Below are positions 46,135 through 56,840 of a DNA stretch of 64,000 bases, piece after piece (the first letter of the stretch is position 1; every line of letters begins with the position of its first letter). Below the pieces are notes generated by a model. That model was not told the origin of the DNA, ran no database searches, and saw only the letters and a list, made by a program, of their open reading frames with translations. The position numbers were made by a program, and so were the translations under genes. Origin of the DNA: Periplaneta americana (lineage: Eukaryota > Arthropoda > Insecta > Blattodea > Blattidae); assembly GCF_040183065.1 (NCBI RefSeq), contig NC_091125.1, positions 122,665,121-122,729,120 on the forward strand. The letters are read 5' to 3'.

Positions 46135-46720
46135 CAGACGTCCCGTTTTTTTCAGCCTCTTGTCCCCTGTCCCGCGAAAAGTATGCTCGGGACGGCAAAT
46201 GTCCCGTTTTTTTTTAAATGGCGTCCCGTTTCCCTAAATTTTGTTAAAATATTTCCTTTATTCCATTATGAAAGATAAATACATTAGTTTTAAAAACATA
46301 ATTAAGATTGTTAAATGTTATGTTTTATTTAACGACGCTCGCAACTGCAGAGGTTATATCAGCGTCGCCGGATGTGCCGGAATTTTTTCCCGCAGGAGCT
46401 CTTTTACATGCCAGTAAATCTACTGACATGAGCCTGTCGCATTTAAGCACACTTAAATGCCATCGACCTGGTCCGGGATCGAACCCGCAACTTAGGGCAT
46501 AAAAGGCCAGCGCAATACCAACTCTCCAACCAGGTCGACTAATTAAGATTGTAAGTTTTGTGTTAGGAATACCTGGCACCAATGCATCATCAGAAAGAGT
46601 GTTTTCATTGTTGAATTCAATTTGGTCTGACGAAAGGAATTAGTTTTCAGTTAAAACCATAAAGGCCATATTAATCACAAAATCTAATTTCAAAAAAGTG
46701 TCTTGCGTGGATTAAATAAC
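46135..46720 (+). mobile_element. hAT transposon remnant, interrupted by a SINE
   Basis: A TIR-like start CAGACGTCCCGTTTTTTTC is followed by CCCG-rich inverted phrases. Past the SINE, 46553..46716 encodes LGIPGTNASSERVFSLLNSI and WSDERN, the C-terminal dimerisation motif of hAT transposases. Reading across the SINE target duplication keeps the frame (SFKNIIKIVSFVLG). The right end is lost. Confidence 0.75.
46312..46539 (-). mobile_element. tRNA-derived SINE, type A, copy 3
   Basis: TAATTAAGATTGT is duplicated exactly at 46299..46311 and 46540..46552. On the minus strand the head carries GGTTCGATCCC and the 3' end GCGTCGTTAAATAAAACATA. It interrupts a hAT transposase remnant. Confidence 0.92.
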
Positions 46721-46735
46721 ATGTTCGATGTGTAC

Positions 46736-46860
46736 TGAATTGGACGAGGTGGACCTCAATCATGGCCTCCACGGTCGCCAGACCTCACACTTACAGATTT
46801 TTCTGTGGAGATATGTGAAACAGCATGTTTTTCAGATAGAGCCTACACCTATAGTCTAGA
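46736..46860 (+). pseudogene. Mariner-type transposase scrap
   Basis: IGRGGPQSWPPRSPDLTLTD with FLWRYVK in a shifted frame is the third-Asp motif region of a mariner-type transposase. Little else survives. Confidence 0.6.
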
Positions 46861-47490
46861 TGAGTAGAAACAAAGGATAATCCAGTACATTTCACAAATA
46901 CTTTCAAGAGTGACAGAGGAATATCAGGATCCAGTGAGACACTGTCTTCATGTATGTATGTTGAGCCAGTAGTCCGAAGGCTGGTTGGATCATCATTAGT
47001 GACGCCAATAAGGCATCGCTCGTGAGATAATGGGGTAGGGTGGCCAGTTCTTTTCCTTCTCTTCTGACTAGTAACATAGTTCACTTATCTGATTGTCTTT
47101 AAGTAAATGGAACACAATTTCAATATTTGGGATAGTGCACTGTGCAATTGTACTTATGACAGTCATCTTTACATACAAACCTACATGAGGGTAATTTAAT
47201 GTAATAATACTGTGGTGATGTACGGTATTTGAATATATAATTTGATAATTAAGAGATTTATTCCAAAGAAAATAGTTTATGCCTGCATTTGTCATACAAA
47301 AATAATACTGTTTTGGAAAGTGATTTTTATGTCACGTGGTATGTTGAGGCTAATATTCTCAACATGATGCTGCAACTAAATTGTTGCGAGACATCTAAAA
47401 AGTACAATGAGAAAATATGTTCGTTACACTAATTTTTAGTTTACTTCCTCCTGGGATCCTCTCCTACAATCAATTAATCATCATAACAAG
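46861..47490. other. Intergenic stretch, nothing recognised
   Basis: Probably decayed transposon 3' sequence followed by AT-rich DNA. Confidence 0.35.
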
Positions 47491-47494
47491 CACC

Positions 47495-48290
47495 ATTCAT
47501 TACTTTTTGCAGACGACCAGGTCATCATGGCACAAGAAAGGGATGACATAAAATTCATGACAGAAAAGTTAATAAGTTGTTATAAATCAGGAGGTCTAAA
47601 TATTAATTTTACAAAGACAGAATATCTGGTTGTCGGCGGAGAAAGTAGAAATTTGAATTTAGAGAATGGTGTAATTCGGGCGGTGGACCATTTTAAATAC
47701 TTGGGATCAGTACTACATCAATCTGGTACATGTGAGAGAGATGTTGAAAATCGTGTGTCTCAGGACCGCTCTGCTATAAAGCAGTTAAATGGAGTCCTTT
47801 GCAGTCGGAACATAACACATAAGACAAAGCTGATGATTTCAAATGTGATAATAGGAAGTATTCTGACATATGGTGCCGAGGGCTGGACATTGAATGAAAG
47901 ACAAAAAAATGTTATTGAAACAGTGGAAATGGATGGTTTACGACGTAGCTTGCGGGTGTCTCGTCTACAAAAGGTTAGGAATGACATTATTATGGAAGAG
48001 TTTAACCTACAAGAAAATATAATCGACCGTATGGAACGAAGACAACTACAATGGTTTGGACACGTGCAACGGATGTCAGACGAGAGGTGGCCCAAGAAAG
48101 TATTGAATTGGTCTCCACCTGGGAGAATAAAAAGAGGACGGCCTAGATATATGTGGAGGGGAAGAATTACAGAAGCAATGAGAGCTAGAGGCCTGGAAGA
48201 CGGATCCTGGAATAACAGAGAAGAATGGAAAAAGGGAATCCAAGGCAACAGCTTATAAAGTGGAGAAGCCTTTAAAAGTAAAGTAAGTAA
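47495..48290 (+). mobile_element. LINE reverse-transcriptase C-terminal fragment, second family
   Basis: The text begins SLLFADDQVIMAQ (FADD is the catalytic YxDD-type motif) and runs without a stop to GIQGNSL at 48258. Landmarks include FKYLGSVLHQSG, LTYGAEGWTLN, RRQLQWFGHVQRM and GRIKRGRPRYMWRG. It is related to but distinct from the LINE at 57414. The frame is open for 250 codons, but the N-terminal two thirds of the polymerase are missing, so it is a 5'-truncated copy. Confidence 0.88.
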
Positions 48291-48702
48291 CAAGCACCAC
48301 TACCATGATCTCAGATCGGTTGCGTACAGTATGTAACCAAACTACAGCTTTCCATTAGAGTTCCACAAATTTCTACTGGAATTATCATATCCTTCTTTAT
48401 TACAACGGGGAAAACAAAAAATAGAAGTGGTTAAAATGTATCGAATGGATGGATGACACTCATTAACGAAAAAAATATATCAATATAAACCATAAAGACG
48501 TCGTGATGGGGAAGACCCAAATTGAGATGGGAGAATAAAATTTTATGAGGCGCAACAGACTATAATAGCCTACCTTGATGATGATTGTGATTATGACTTA
48601 TTACAACTTATAAAACTAATTAATTCCTATATTAATCATGAAAGGACTCAATCGACCTTTTTTCTAAAAGATCCGTTCTCATTTCTCGACAAGGAAATTA
48701 AA
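48291..48702. other. Intergenic stretch, nothing recognised
   Basis: No coding or repeat structure I can name. Sequence immediately after the LINE may include its 3' tail. Confidence 0.35.
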
Positions 48703-48831
48703 AATGTATGTTTCTCACATTGGCACTGTGTATATGATACTTTCCATGTTTGTGAGCTATGTCGCGTTTCTGTACTGTACTGATCAAAATGAGAAATTCT
48801 TGCTACTTGCGAATGTCAAACATTAGTTCAC
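48703..48831. repeat. ~130-bp direct repeat, copy 1
   Basis: AATGTATGTTTCTCACATTG to AACATTAGTTCAC recurs at 49582..49712 in the same orientation with about 90% identity. The pair flanks exon 1 of gene 3. Confidence 0.88.
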
Positions 48832-48948
48832 GGTTCCACGAAAGTGACGACAAAACGAGCAAAAGACTAATTCTTGAAGTTGGATGTCACAGATGCTGAT
48901 GATTATTATTATGACGATGATGGAAATAATTATTCTATAGTGATATAA

Positions 48949-48994
48949 GATAAAGTCCAATTTTATCTGCTACATGAACAAGATAAATAGATAA
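48949..48994. promoter_or_regulatory. GATA-type motif cluster upstream of gene 3
   Basis: AGATAA at 48949..48954, 48981..48986 and 48989..48994, plus TTATCT at 48963..48968, lie 92 to 137 bp before the gene 3 ATG. A similar cluster precedes gene 2. Function is inferred by analogy with insect gut proteases. Confidence 0.4.
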
Positions 48995-49085
48995 CTACAT
49001 ACCTCATATCTCACTTTGGCTACAAGCGAGAAGCACTCTGCTTAGTGTTACAGACCGAACTTATCAAGATTTCAGCCGCAAGAAC

Positions 49086-49134
49086 ATGAAGAAGTTTGTT
49101 GCATTTGTTGGTACCCTTGTGCTTTTGTATCTTG
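49086..49134 (+). CDS. Gene 3 exon 1: start codon and signal peptide
   Basis: The ATG at 49086 opens MKKFVAFVGTLVLLYL, a clear secretion signal. The CTTG|GTAAGT donor leaves phase 1 after 49 nt, exactly as in gene 2. The gene runs on through 53245..53336 and 61376..61479 and leaves the window. Confidence 0.85.
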
Positions 49135-49184
49135 GTAAGTAAATAATTTAGTTTATATATCATCGTCATCATTATCATCATCTA

Positions 49185-49432
49185 ATAGCCATCAGAGTAC
49201 CTCGGTCAGTTTAGGCGCTTGCCTGCCGATCAGAAGTTGCGCTCGAGCTTGGGTTCGATTCCCGTTTGGGCTAATTGCCTGGTTGGGTTTCTTCCGAGAT
49301 TTCCCAACAATAAGCCAAATGTCAGGTAATCTATGGCGAATCCTCGGCCTCATCTCGCCAAATACCATCTCGCTATCACCAATCTCATTGATGCTAAATA
49401 GCCTATTAGTTGATACAGCGTCGTTATAGACA
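49185..49432 (+). mobile_element. tRNA-derived SINE, type B, copy (intron 1 of gene 3)
   Basis: The head contains CAGTTTAGGCGCTTGCCTGC and box B GGTTCGATTCC. The body has TGGTTGGGTTTCTTCCGAGA and CTCGCCAAATACCATCTCGC, and the 3' end TTGATACAGCGTCGTTA. It begins about 50 bp after exon 1. No clear target duplication was found. Confidence 0.85.
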
Positions 49433-49544
49433 TATAGTCATGATGACCATGAGCATGCAGTGAAATGATGTGAAATCTACAACAAACACTTATCTTCGGA
49501 ATATGTATGATAAGAATTTCTTGTGTTAAATTCTAATGTGCCTT

Positions 49545-49582
49545 GTTTACATGTTTCGACCTATTTATGGGTCATCCTCAGA
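49545..49582 (-). other. CTGANGA..GAAAC hairpin motif
   Basis: The minus strand reads CTGAGGATGACC, then ATAAAT, then GGTCGAAAC. GACC/GGTC can pair as a stem between CTGANGA and GAAA, like stem II of a hammerhead ribozyme, but with an extra T before the stem. The inverted repeat at 27.3-28.5 kb has the same motif in both arms. Confidence 0.3.
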
Positions 49583-49712
49583 ATGTATGTTTCTCACATT
49601 GCCACTGTGAGTATATGATACTTTTCAAGTTTATGTGCTATGTCGCGTTTCTGTAACATACTGATCAAAATGAGAAATTCTTGCTACTTGCGGAATGTCA
49701 AACATTAGTTCA
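49582..49712. repeat. ~130-bp direct repeat, copy 2
   Basis: Partner of 48703..48831, now inside intron 1 of gene 3 and joined on its left to the CTGANGA..GAAAC motif. Confidence 0.88.
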
Positions 49713-50548
49713 CTAAAAGTTGTATAATCAAGATGTATAAACATTTATCACTCTAACTACCATAATATTGAAGACAGAATTTTACAAATTTTACTGATTC
49801 AGATTAAAGGCACTTCAATAGATTTAGATTACTAGTTTGGTGTGAGATATTTTTAAATCGAGTAATTTTCCAAGGAATTGCTGAAACATGCCATTACATA
49901 GGCACACACTACTGTAAAACTACTGGTACCACAATGCTTCCAAATGTTTACCACTCATTAAACAGGTTCAGATCTATAAAAAGCTCTAGAATTATTTATT
50001 TTGGTGAACATTTAGTAATTTAATAATTGTTTAAATTCTTTTTACTAAAAAATTAATATTAACCCAACATAATTTTTTATAAACTAGCACAATTTTGAAG
50101 CTATGCTAAAAATTCTACAGTTCTATCATCGGATTATAGTCATAAAAGAGTGTGCAAAGTTTCAGATATCTAGGTTTAATAGTTCACATGCTATGTGTAC
50201 CTAAAAGTTAAAAGAAATAGACTGCATAAAACTGCAGCAAAGGCATTTAAAAAGGTAGTGTGGCAAATACGAGACTCATACATTTTTTTTTTTATTTCTT
50301 ACTGAATTCGCATATAAAGGCATATAAATTATAAATATTCTTGTTCAGAAAGGCACGCTTTTAAAAAGAAAGTAGAAAAAATCTAAATTTTTATCATTTT
50401 CACGACCATATGCCCTTAAACAACCAACAGTACCACCAAGAAAAATGATAGGAAAAACTGAAATGACAGAACACTTTTGTCAATCACTCATACACAAGCT
50501 GGTAGGGAAAAAACTCAAGTCCATTGGGTACGAATAGCCAGCTATATA
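49713..50548. other. Gene 3 intron 1 stretch, nothing recognised
   Basis: AT-rich intron sequence without open frames or clear repeats. Confidence 0.4.
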
Positions 50549-51302
50549 CAGGGCGACTCATATTTATATCCAACTTTTTTTGCACTGTAGTCACGTACAC
50601 AGTCAGGTTAAGTGACCCATTCCACCACTAAAATGTACCGTGTTCCATACTATTTGAAGCACAAATGAAGCTTTAATTTAATTTTATTTTTAGTGCGGCC
50701 CGAAATAAGTGCATTTAATTAGAAAATATACCGAACAATGTTTTGTATAAAGAAATAAATCTTGAAGCAGTAACCATGGCGACAAAACTATCTGTGTATG
50801 ATGGTCCTTCCCATCGTATCTATTTGGGATTATGCTGGCGTTGTGCACTTCATGCATGACGGTGCACCGCCCCATTTTGCGTTCATAAAACGGGAATGAC
50901 TTACCAACGCGTTTCCTGGACGAGTCATCGGGCGCTGTGGGAATGTCGAGTGGCCTCCAAGAAGTCCAGATTTAACACCATTGAACTTTTTTCTGTGGGG
51001 ACACCTTAAAGAAAAGGCGTACGCCAGGAAACTTTTGGATGTGATTACTTTAGAAGCGGTAATTCGAAGAAAGTGTGGTCGAGTGCCAAATGATACGTTT
51101 GTGATGGCAGTACAGAACTTTCAGCCACGTCTGGAAAAATGTTCAGCAAATTCTGGTGCTCACGTTCAATTTAAAGTAATCCCAATGACTGTACTACTGT
51201 TTCACTCCAATTTGATCCTCTCATGTAATATAATTTATGTGTAGCCTACTCTAATACAATGAAATATTGATTAAAAGTTGGATATAAATATGGGTCGCCC
51301 TG
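50549..51302 (+). mobile_element. Mariner-type element, deleted transposase (intron 1 of gene 3)
   Basis: The ends CAGGGCGACTCATATTTATA and, complemented, CAGGGCGACCCATATTTATA are flanked by TA (50547-48, 51303-04). Inside, VHFMHDGAPPHFAFIKRE, a stop, SPDLTPLNFFLWGHLKEKAY and NSGAHVQF give the second- and third-Asp regions and the tail. The N-terminal half is deleted. Asn replaces the usual Asp in PLDF, one sign of decay. Confidence 0.88.
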
Positions 51303-51842
51303 TATTGTCCTGCATTGTTAAAATTATGTCAATAGTGAAAATGTTAAGAACCAGTTTTGTATAAATAGTAATCGAAATTGTGTTTATAAGAAACTTAAGA
51401 AAACTTGTACATGAAAGCAGGGAAAAATCATTACAACTTTGCAAATATTTAACCTGTAAATGTACAAAATGCTGCAGCCATATTTTTATGTAATTATAGA
51501 TTTACATTTGGTCTTTTAGAAATACTTCACGTTATGAGGCATAAGGTTTAAGATGAATAGTTATTTTTCCTCTACTCGGTATTGCATATTACGTGAAAGA
51601 TTATTTTTAAATCTGCATTATATTGCACACACCTCAAAAATAAATTAATAATAAATTATGTCAGGAAGTACAAATGTTGTGTATAATTTCAGAATTCAAC
51701 TACGTTGAAAGGAGACTATTATTATGATATGAAAATAAGAATTTGAAGTACTGTTACAGAAATTATTAATTTCAATTTGAAAATTTTTTTATAAGTAAAT
51801 GAAATTTTTTACGTAACTAATCGCAGAAAAAGATCATTGCAG

Positions 51843-51935
<93 letters not shown>

Positions 51936-52602
51936 TTAAGAACTACCACTAAAATCTTCAAACTCCTTACATATTTATGAGAGTTGTGCATTCTTACACA
52001 CACATATGTAAATACAGTGTCCCATTTGCCTTCACCACTCAAAATAACTTTGTACGCAAGCACCAAATAAAAATTGTTTCATACAAAAAGTGTACAACTG
52101 AAAACGGTAAATAATAAGTACTAATGGAGAAGCAACCTTATAGCGTTATTTATTAATGAGATACGAGTAGTAACACTGTTCCTTTAAATAACACGATGTA
52201 TTTACTGTTCAATATTTCAATTGGTTTTATTCTGCTGAGCACTGATGACTGACTGAGTGGTCTGTGCTACATTTGGTTTCATTTGTTTACTGTAAACCAA
52301 AGCTACGTGGATGGGTTACACAACCCTGGGTATCTACCGTGTAGGTCTGCTACATATTGTTTACACCAACTTAGTCAAACCATTTCCTTTGTACGTACTA
52401 CACACAGGAACCACGCCGTAAGACGTCGAATAACGTTCCGTTTATTAACGTTCTGTTTATTAGAATGACCCACTGTGATACATTTTTGGACAGGTCTTGA
52501 CAAGCTTAATTAAAATACTGAATAATAAATACATAGTACCATTTGAAGAAACAATGTTAGTACTCGTATTTAATTAATAAATAATGCTGCAAGTTTGCCT
52601 CC
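51303..52602. other. Gene 3 intron 1 stretch with (ATT)n(ACT)n run
   Basis: A microsatellite at 51846..51936 switches from ATT to ACT units. The remainder is AT-rich with no recognised gene. Confidence 0.55.
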
Positions 52603-52614
52603 CAATCAGTATTA

Positions 52615-52846
52615 AATGTTAAATGTTATGTTTTATTTAACGACGCTCGCAACTGCAGAGGTTATATCAGCGTCGCCGGATGTGCCGGAATTTTGTCCCG
52701 CAGGAGTTCTTTTACATGCCAGTAAATCTATTGACATGAGCCTAACGCGTTTAAGCATACTTAAATCCCATCGACCTGGCCCGGGATCGAACCCGCAACC
52801 TTGGACATAGAAGGCCAGCGCTATACCAACTCGCCAACCAGGTCGA
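52615..52846 (-). mobile_element. tRNA-derived SINE, type A, copy 4
   Basis: The target duplication is CAATCAGTATTA (52603..52614) against CAATCAATATTA (52847..52858). On the minus strand the full tRNA-like head, with GGTTCGATCCC, precedes the same body and 3' end as the other type A copies. Confidence 0.92.
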
Positions 52847-52959
52847 CAATCAATATTATTTCCCCCTTTCAGTTGTACACCTTTTCTATGAAACAATTTT
52901 TCATTTGATGCTTGTGTACAAAGTTATTTTGGGTGGTCAAGATAAATAGTATATTCTCT

Positions 52960-53015
52960 ATGTATGTATGTATGTATGTATGTATGTATGTATGTGTATG
53001 CATGTATGTATGTAT
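52960..53015. repeat. (GTAT)n microsatellite
   Basis: ATGT/GTAT units run with a few interruptions. Confidence 0.9.
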
Positions 53016-53244
53016 GACTTGTATATAGTAGCCAATAAAAACTACGTAGCTCAAAGTTATGTTTCATCTCTTAAAAACATATATTCCTAAATTATTCATT
53101 ATACCGCTGCAAAAATTTCATCAAATTATGTCCGTAAATGTTTGTGTACCTCAGTTTAAATATTATCAGATTTATAATATTTCCATTTGTTCATGTACAA
53201 GTCCCCTTAAACTAGCATTAATTGAGATTTTACACTATGTGCAG

Positions 53245-53336
53245 GTACACTCACCGACGGAGTGACTGGGGACATTTTCCCCGAGACGAGAATAGCGGAA
53301 GGTGAAGACTCTGCTTTCGATGAATTTCCTTATGTG
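53245..53336 (+). CDS. Gene 3 exon 2: propeptide and mature N-terminus
   Basis: The exon encodes GTLTDGVTGDIFPETR, then IAEGEDSAFDEFPYV. Arg32 is the presumed activation site. The mature start IAEG departs from the usual IVGG but keeps Ile at position 16. Phase in (1) and out (0) equals gene 2 exon 2. The donor is GTTAAG, a slightly unusual +3. Confidence 0.83.
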
Positions 53337-54689
53337 GTTAAGTATCCTTTTCACACTACAACAACTTCTAACTTACCAGCGAGTATTAAAAAAAATCTAA
53401 TGTCACGAAAGTAACACAAATTTTCGCAGTATTAATTGTCGCAAGTTTCGTGACAATTCAGTTTCTATTTCTGCTGTGGATGATATTCCTTGCAGTTGGC
53501 ATAGTTTAGTTCCTTGAAAGATGATTCAAAATACATGTCAATATGAAATCCCATCATTAAGTTTTGTTTCATGATTGCATGCGGACACTGAGAGGAAAGC
53601 GGAAAATAAGGAAGATTGGAGAATGCTGAGTTTGCAGTGAAAGATAAGAAGATAATTCTAAAATTTCTAACAGTCCCTCTTCTTTTTTGACAGGCAAACT
53701 ATTACTTGCCACCAAGAAGTGGTTTTTCATATAATTGCTTCTCCCCCCCCCATTGCAGAAAGGACAATATTCCCTTAATTTTAATGTCAATCCATTTCCT
53801 ATTACCATTGATTGTAACAGCAGCTGTAATAGTATGTAGGCCTACAGTACATCTACTCTTTTTACACCAAACAAGATCAGATAATCCAATTGGATTAAAC
53901 AGAAATACTGATAAAATTCCATTTCATCTATACTTGCTCTTTTATACTTTCAAAGATATCGGATGAGAATTCATCTTCATGCGATGCTACAAAACCATGA
54001 AGGCGGGAAATGGATCGAATTTTAGATTGACTATTACACTTTTACTACGTCATACTACTTTTGACCAATAAAAAGGATGTGTTTCAACGAATCATGGCTG
54101 TTTATTGCTACAATTTTATCACTTCCCTAGCATGTTTGTTTTTATCACTTCCCTAGCATTTTTTAATTTGTTTACCAACATTTCAAACTGCAAATTCTTT
54201 ACAGTATTATAAAACATGCTTTGTGAACTTCATTTGTTTTCCGCATAGATATTCAACTGAAAATGACGGCTCCGTTCAAACGTTTTGGTGAAGCTAACAT
54301 TAGTGAAATAGAATTTTAGCGAGTCAATATTTTATTGTATTAGAGTACTTTTTCTTCTAACCTTTATATACTTTCTTCTAATCGTGTAATAGTCAATTAA
54401 ATTCCACTCGATGTCTTATTTTCTCTAGATAAATCAAAACCTCTAGTGAGATTACTGTTGACAACTCAGCGAGACCATAACTTTAATTACTTTATTGTTG
54501 CTTCAGTCTTATCCTGAACGGTGATGACAGTTACAGTTGGACCTTGAAGATTAAAATTTAAAAAACTAAAAATATCGGATAGATAAGCAAGACTTGCAAC
54601 CCAAGAGAAGTCCCTCAAGCAAACTCATTCCTTTTAAATTCTGGTCTCAAAAGTCTGAGAAAAACAAAATATTCCAGCAAGCTGATAGA
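53337..54689. other. Gene 3 intron 2 start, nothing recognised
   Basis: Short open frames on both strands near 53569..53966 and a poly-C tract near 53745 have no supporting motifs. Confidence 0.4.
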
Positions 54690-54747
54690 AATCAGTTCGG
54701 CTTTGGTTCCGTTCAGGGGCTTACTCGCGAGTAGGCTTTTGGAGACG
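54690..54747. mobile_element. hAT right-end fragment
   Basis: GGTTCCGTTCAGGGGCTTAC to GGAGACGTCTG matches the right terminus of the hAT element at 17015..17902 almost perfectly. The rest of the element is missing and a MITE starts at the next base. Confidence 0.75.
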
Positions 54748-54942
54748 TCTGGTCTAGTATATACAGTCACGAAGCTCAATATATAGGGAATACGCATCCA
54801 TAGATAGTTGCCAATCACAGGATCGCTACTATCAGGATCGCTACTATCGCCTCATCAGACAATGCGAAATAGTGCCGGCACAGTCTATTGTTCCTAGTAC
54901 ACTCAACAACTAAAGCTTCGTGACTGTATATACTAGACTGTG
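54748..54942. mobile_element. MITE family M, copy 4
   Basis: The left end lacks the first four bases (starts GTCTAGTATATACAG) and the right end is complete. The interior shows a local duplication of AGGATCGCTACTATC. Confidence 0.88.
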
Positions 54943-54966
54943 ATAGAATTAAGCTTAATCAAAGTA

Positions 54967-56098
54967 CACTGAGCCCCAAAAGTCATGGTGGTGCCAGATA
55001 AAAATAAAATTCTCGAAGTTTTTCGTCTGTAAGTTTGAGACACTGCAGGAAACAAAAGACGGCAACAATCGAACAAATGGAATAATTTTCATTGTTACAA
55101 TTAATTAAACAAGATGGATGTCCAGAGAAAAGTGCAATGTATTTTGTAGTTGGCAAAATTTGAATCTGTGACTCGTGTATGACGTGAATTTCTTCGCGTA
55201 TTTAACGAAGAACCACCACTTGAGAATAACATTCGTCGTTAGGATAGACAGTTAAAAGACACCATCAATTTTATTTTATTTGGTTATTTAACGACGCTTT
55301 ATCAACTACGAGGTTATTTAGCGTCGATGAAACTGGTGATAGCGAGATGATATTTGGCGAGATGAGGCTTAGGATTCGCCATAGATTACCTTGCATTCAC
55401 ATTACGGTTGGGGAAAACCTCGGAAAAACCCAACCAGGTAATCAGCCCAAGCAGGGATCGAACCCGCGCCCGAACGCAACTTCAGACCGGCAGGCAAGCG
55501 CCTTAACTGACTGAGCCACACCGGTGGCCGACACCATCAACAAATTATGAAACGGTAGAAGCCATCCGAAGAGCATTTGTTCAGAGTCAAAGAAATCTGT
55601 TCGTAAATGTGCCAGACAATTAGGACTTCCAAAAACAATGTGATCTTTCAGCAAGATGGTGCTCTACATCATGCCAAGATTGTTACAGATATTCTTAATT
55701 AAAGATTTCCACATCGCTGGATTGGGAGGGGTAGGCCTAAATGGAAGCAATGGCCTCCACGATCGCCGGACATGACACCTTTGTACCTTTTTTGTGGAGA
55801 TATGTGAAGTAAACTGTCTACAGTGTCCGAATTATAAACATTCAGCACCTGAAACAGCGAATCAGGGAAGATGTCTAATCTGTCACTCCTAATGTTCTTC
55901 ATCGTGTATGATTGGAAGTGAAACACCATTTGGAAACTGCAGAGCCACCAATGGAGCCCACATATAACTAAGATAAATGTGTATAAAAAAACTTTTTCAG
56001 CTCTATTTCAATATTATAAATGTTTTATAAAAATACTGTACCTTTGTTTAGCGGAATATAATTGTCTGAAACTCCACCATAACTTTTGGGACACAGTG
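54967..56098 (+). mobile_element. Mariner-type element split by a SINE
   Basis: The ends CACTGAGCCCCAAAAGTCAT and, complemented, CACTGTGTCCCAAAAGTTAT are flanked by TA (54965-66, 56099-100). Broken coding pieces on the plus strand include FESVTRVRREFLRVFNEEPP (about 55140), YETVEAIRRAFVQSQRKSV (about 55550), QQDGALHHAK (second Asp, 55656), and SPDMTPLYLF.. (third Asp, about 55760). Many stops and frameshifts. Confidence 0.85.
55269..55529 (-). mobile_element. tRNA-derived SINE, type B, nested in a mariner remnant
   Basis: GACACCATCAA is duplicated exactly at 55258..55268 and 55530..55540. On the minus strand the head CACCGGTGTGGCTCAGTCAG and box B GGTTCGATCCC lead to the body TGGTTGGGTTTTTCCGAGGT and 3' end GATAAAGCGTCGTTAAATAA. 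Confidence 0.92.
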
Positions 56099-56602
56099 TA
56101 TAATTTAAAAATACATCTTGGTTCTGCGGGCTCCTTTCAAACCACTGGAGGACCCCAGGGGTAAAACGTATAAAACAATGCTTATAGCTTTCCTATTTTT
56201 GATTTTATGAAGAAACTACATAAATATAAAAGTTATATGGGTGAAAAACGTAAGTTAATATTAAGTTTTTTAACTTTGTTTTCCATTTATAAAAGTTGTG
56301 CCAAGATGTTTGCATTTTTAAATAACATCATGTACATATTTTTCCATTTTCGGATTCAATACTCAAAACGTACAAAATCATATTTTTTTACCATTATCTA
56401 CTATTATTTTGCCACAATTGCCTCAAACTTATGGTCCCAATGTACGTGTACATAAAAAGAAATCCTTTAGTGCCTATATCAATGTATCACTATGAAAAAT
56501 AAGAGGTCATGAATTAAGTAATAACAGACAAAAGCTAAACAAAACAATTGAATGACAACGGTAATTTCATGTGAATAGCCCCCAAGCCTCCCTGATCTCA
56601 TA

Positions 56603-56634
<32 letters not shown>

Positions 56635-56840
56635 CATATGTGGCTATTTGAAGTGAAGAATCTAGCAGAACCGACCACGAGACCTGGAAGACTTAAAACG
56701 AATAATTGGGGATGAGGTACAACAGATCAACCGAACAGTGTTGCTGAAAATATTAAACAATTTCCAAAATAAACTTATGCACTGTTTCGCAGTAAAGGGG
56801 GCCATTTTTAACAACTGTTTACTTACTTACTTACTTAACT
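56099..56840. other. Gene 3 intron 2 stretch, nothing recognised
   Basis: AT-rich, with an (AT)n plus poly-T block near 56607..56635 and a (TTAC)n/(TTAACT)n block at 56820..56865 that probably is the tail of the next LINE. Confidence 0.5.

Noticed and set aside
47527-48258. Intact 243-codon frame as a host gene
   Set aside because: FADD motif and typical LINE C-terminal landmarks show a 5'-truncated retrotransposon.
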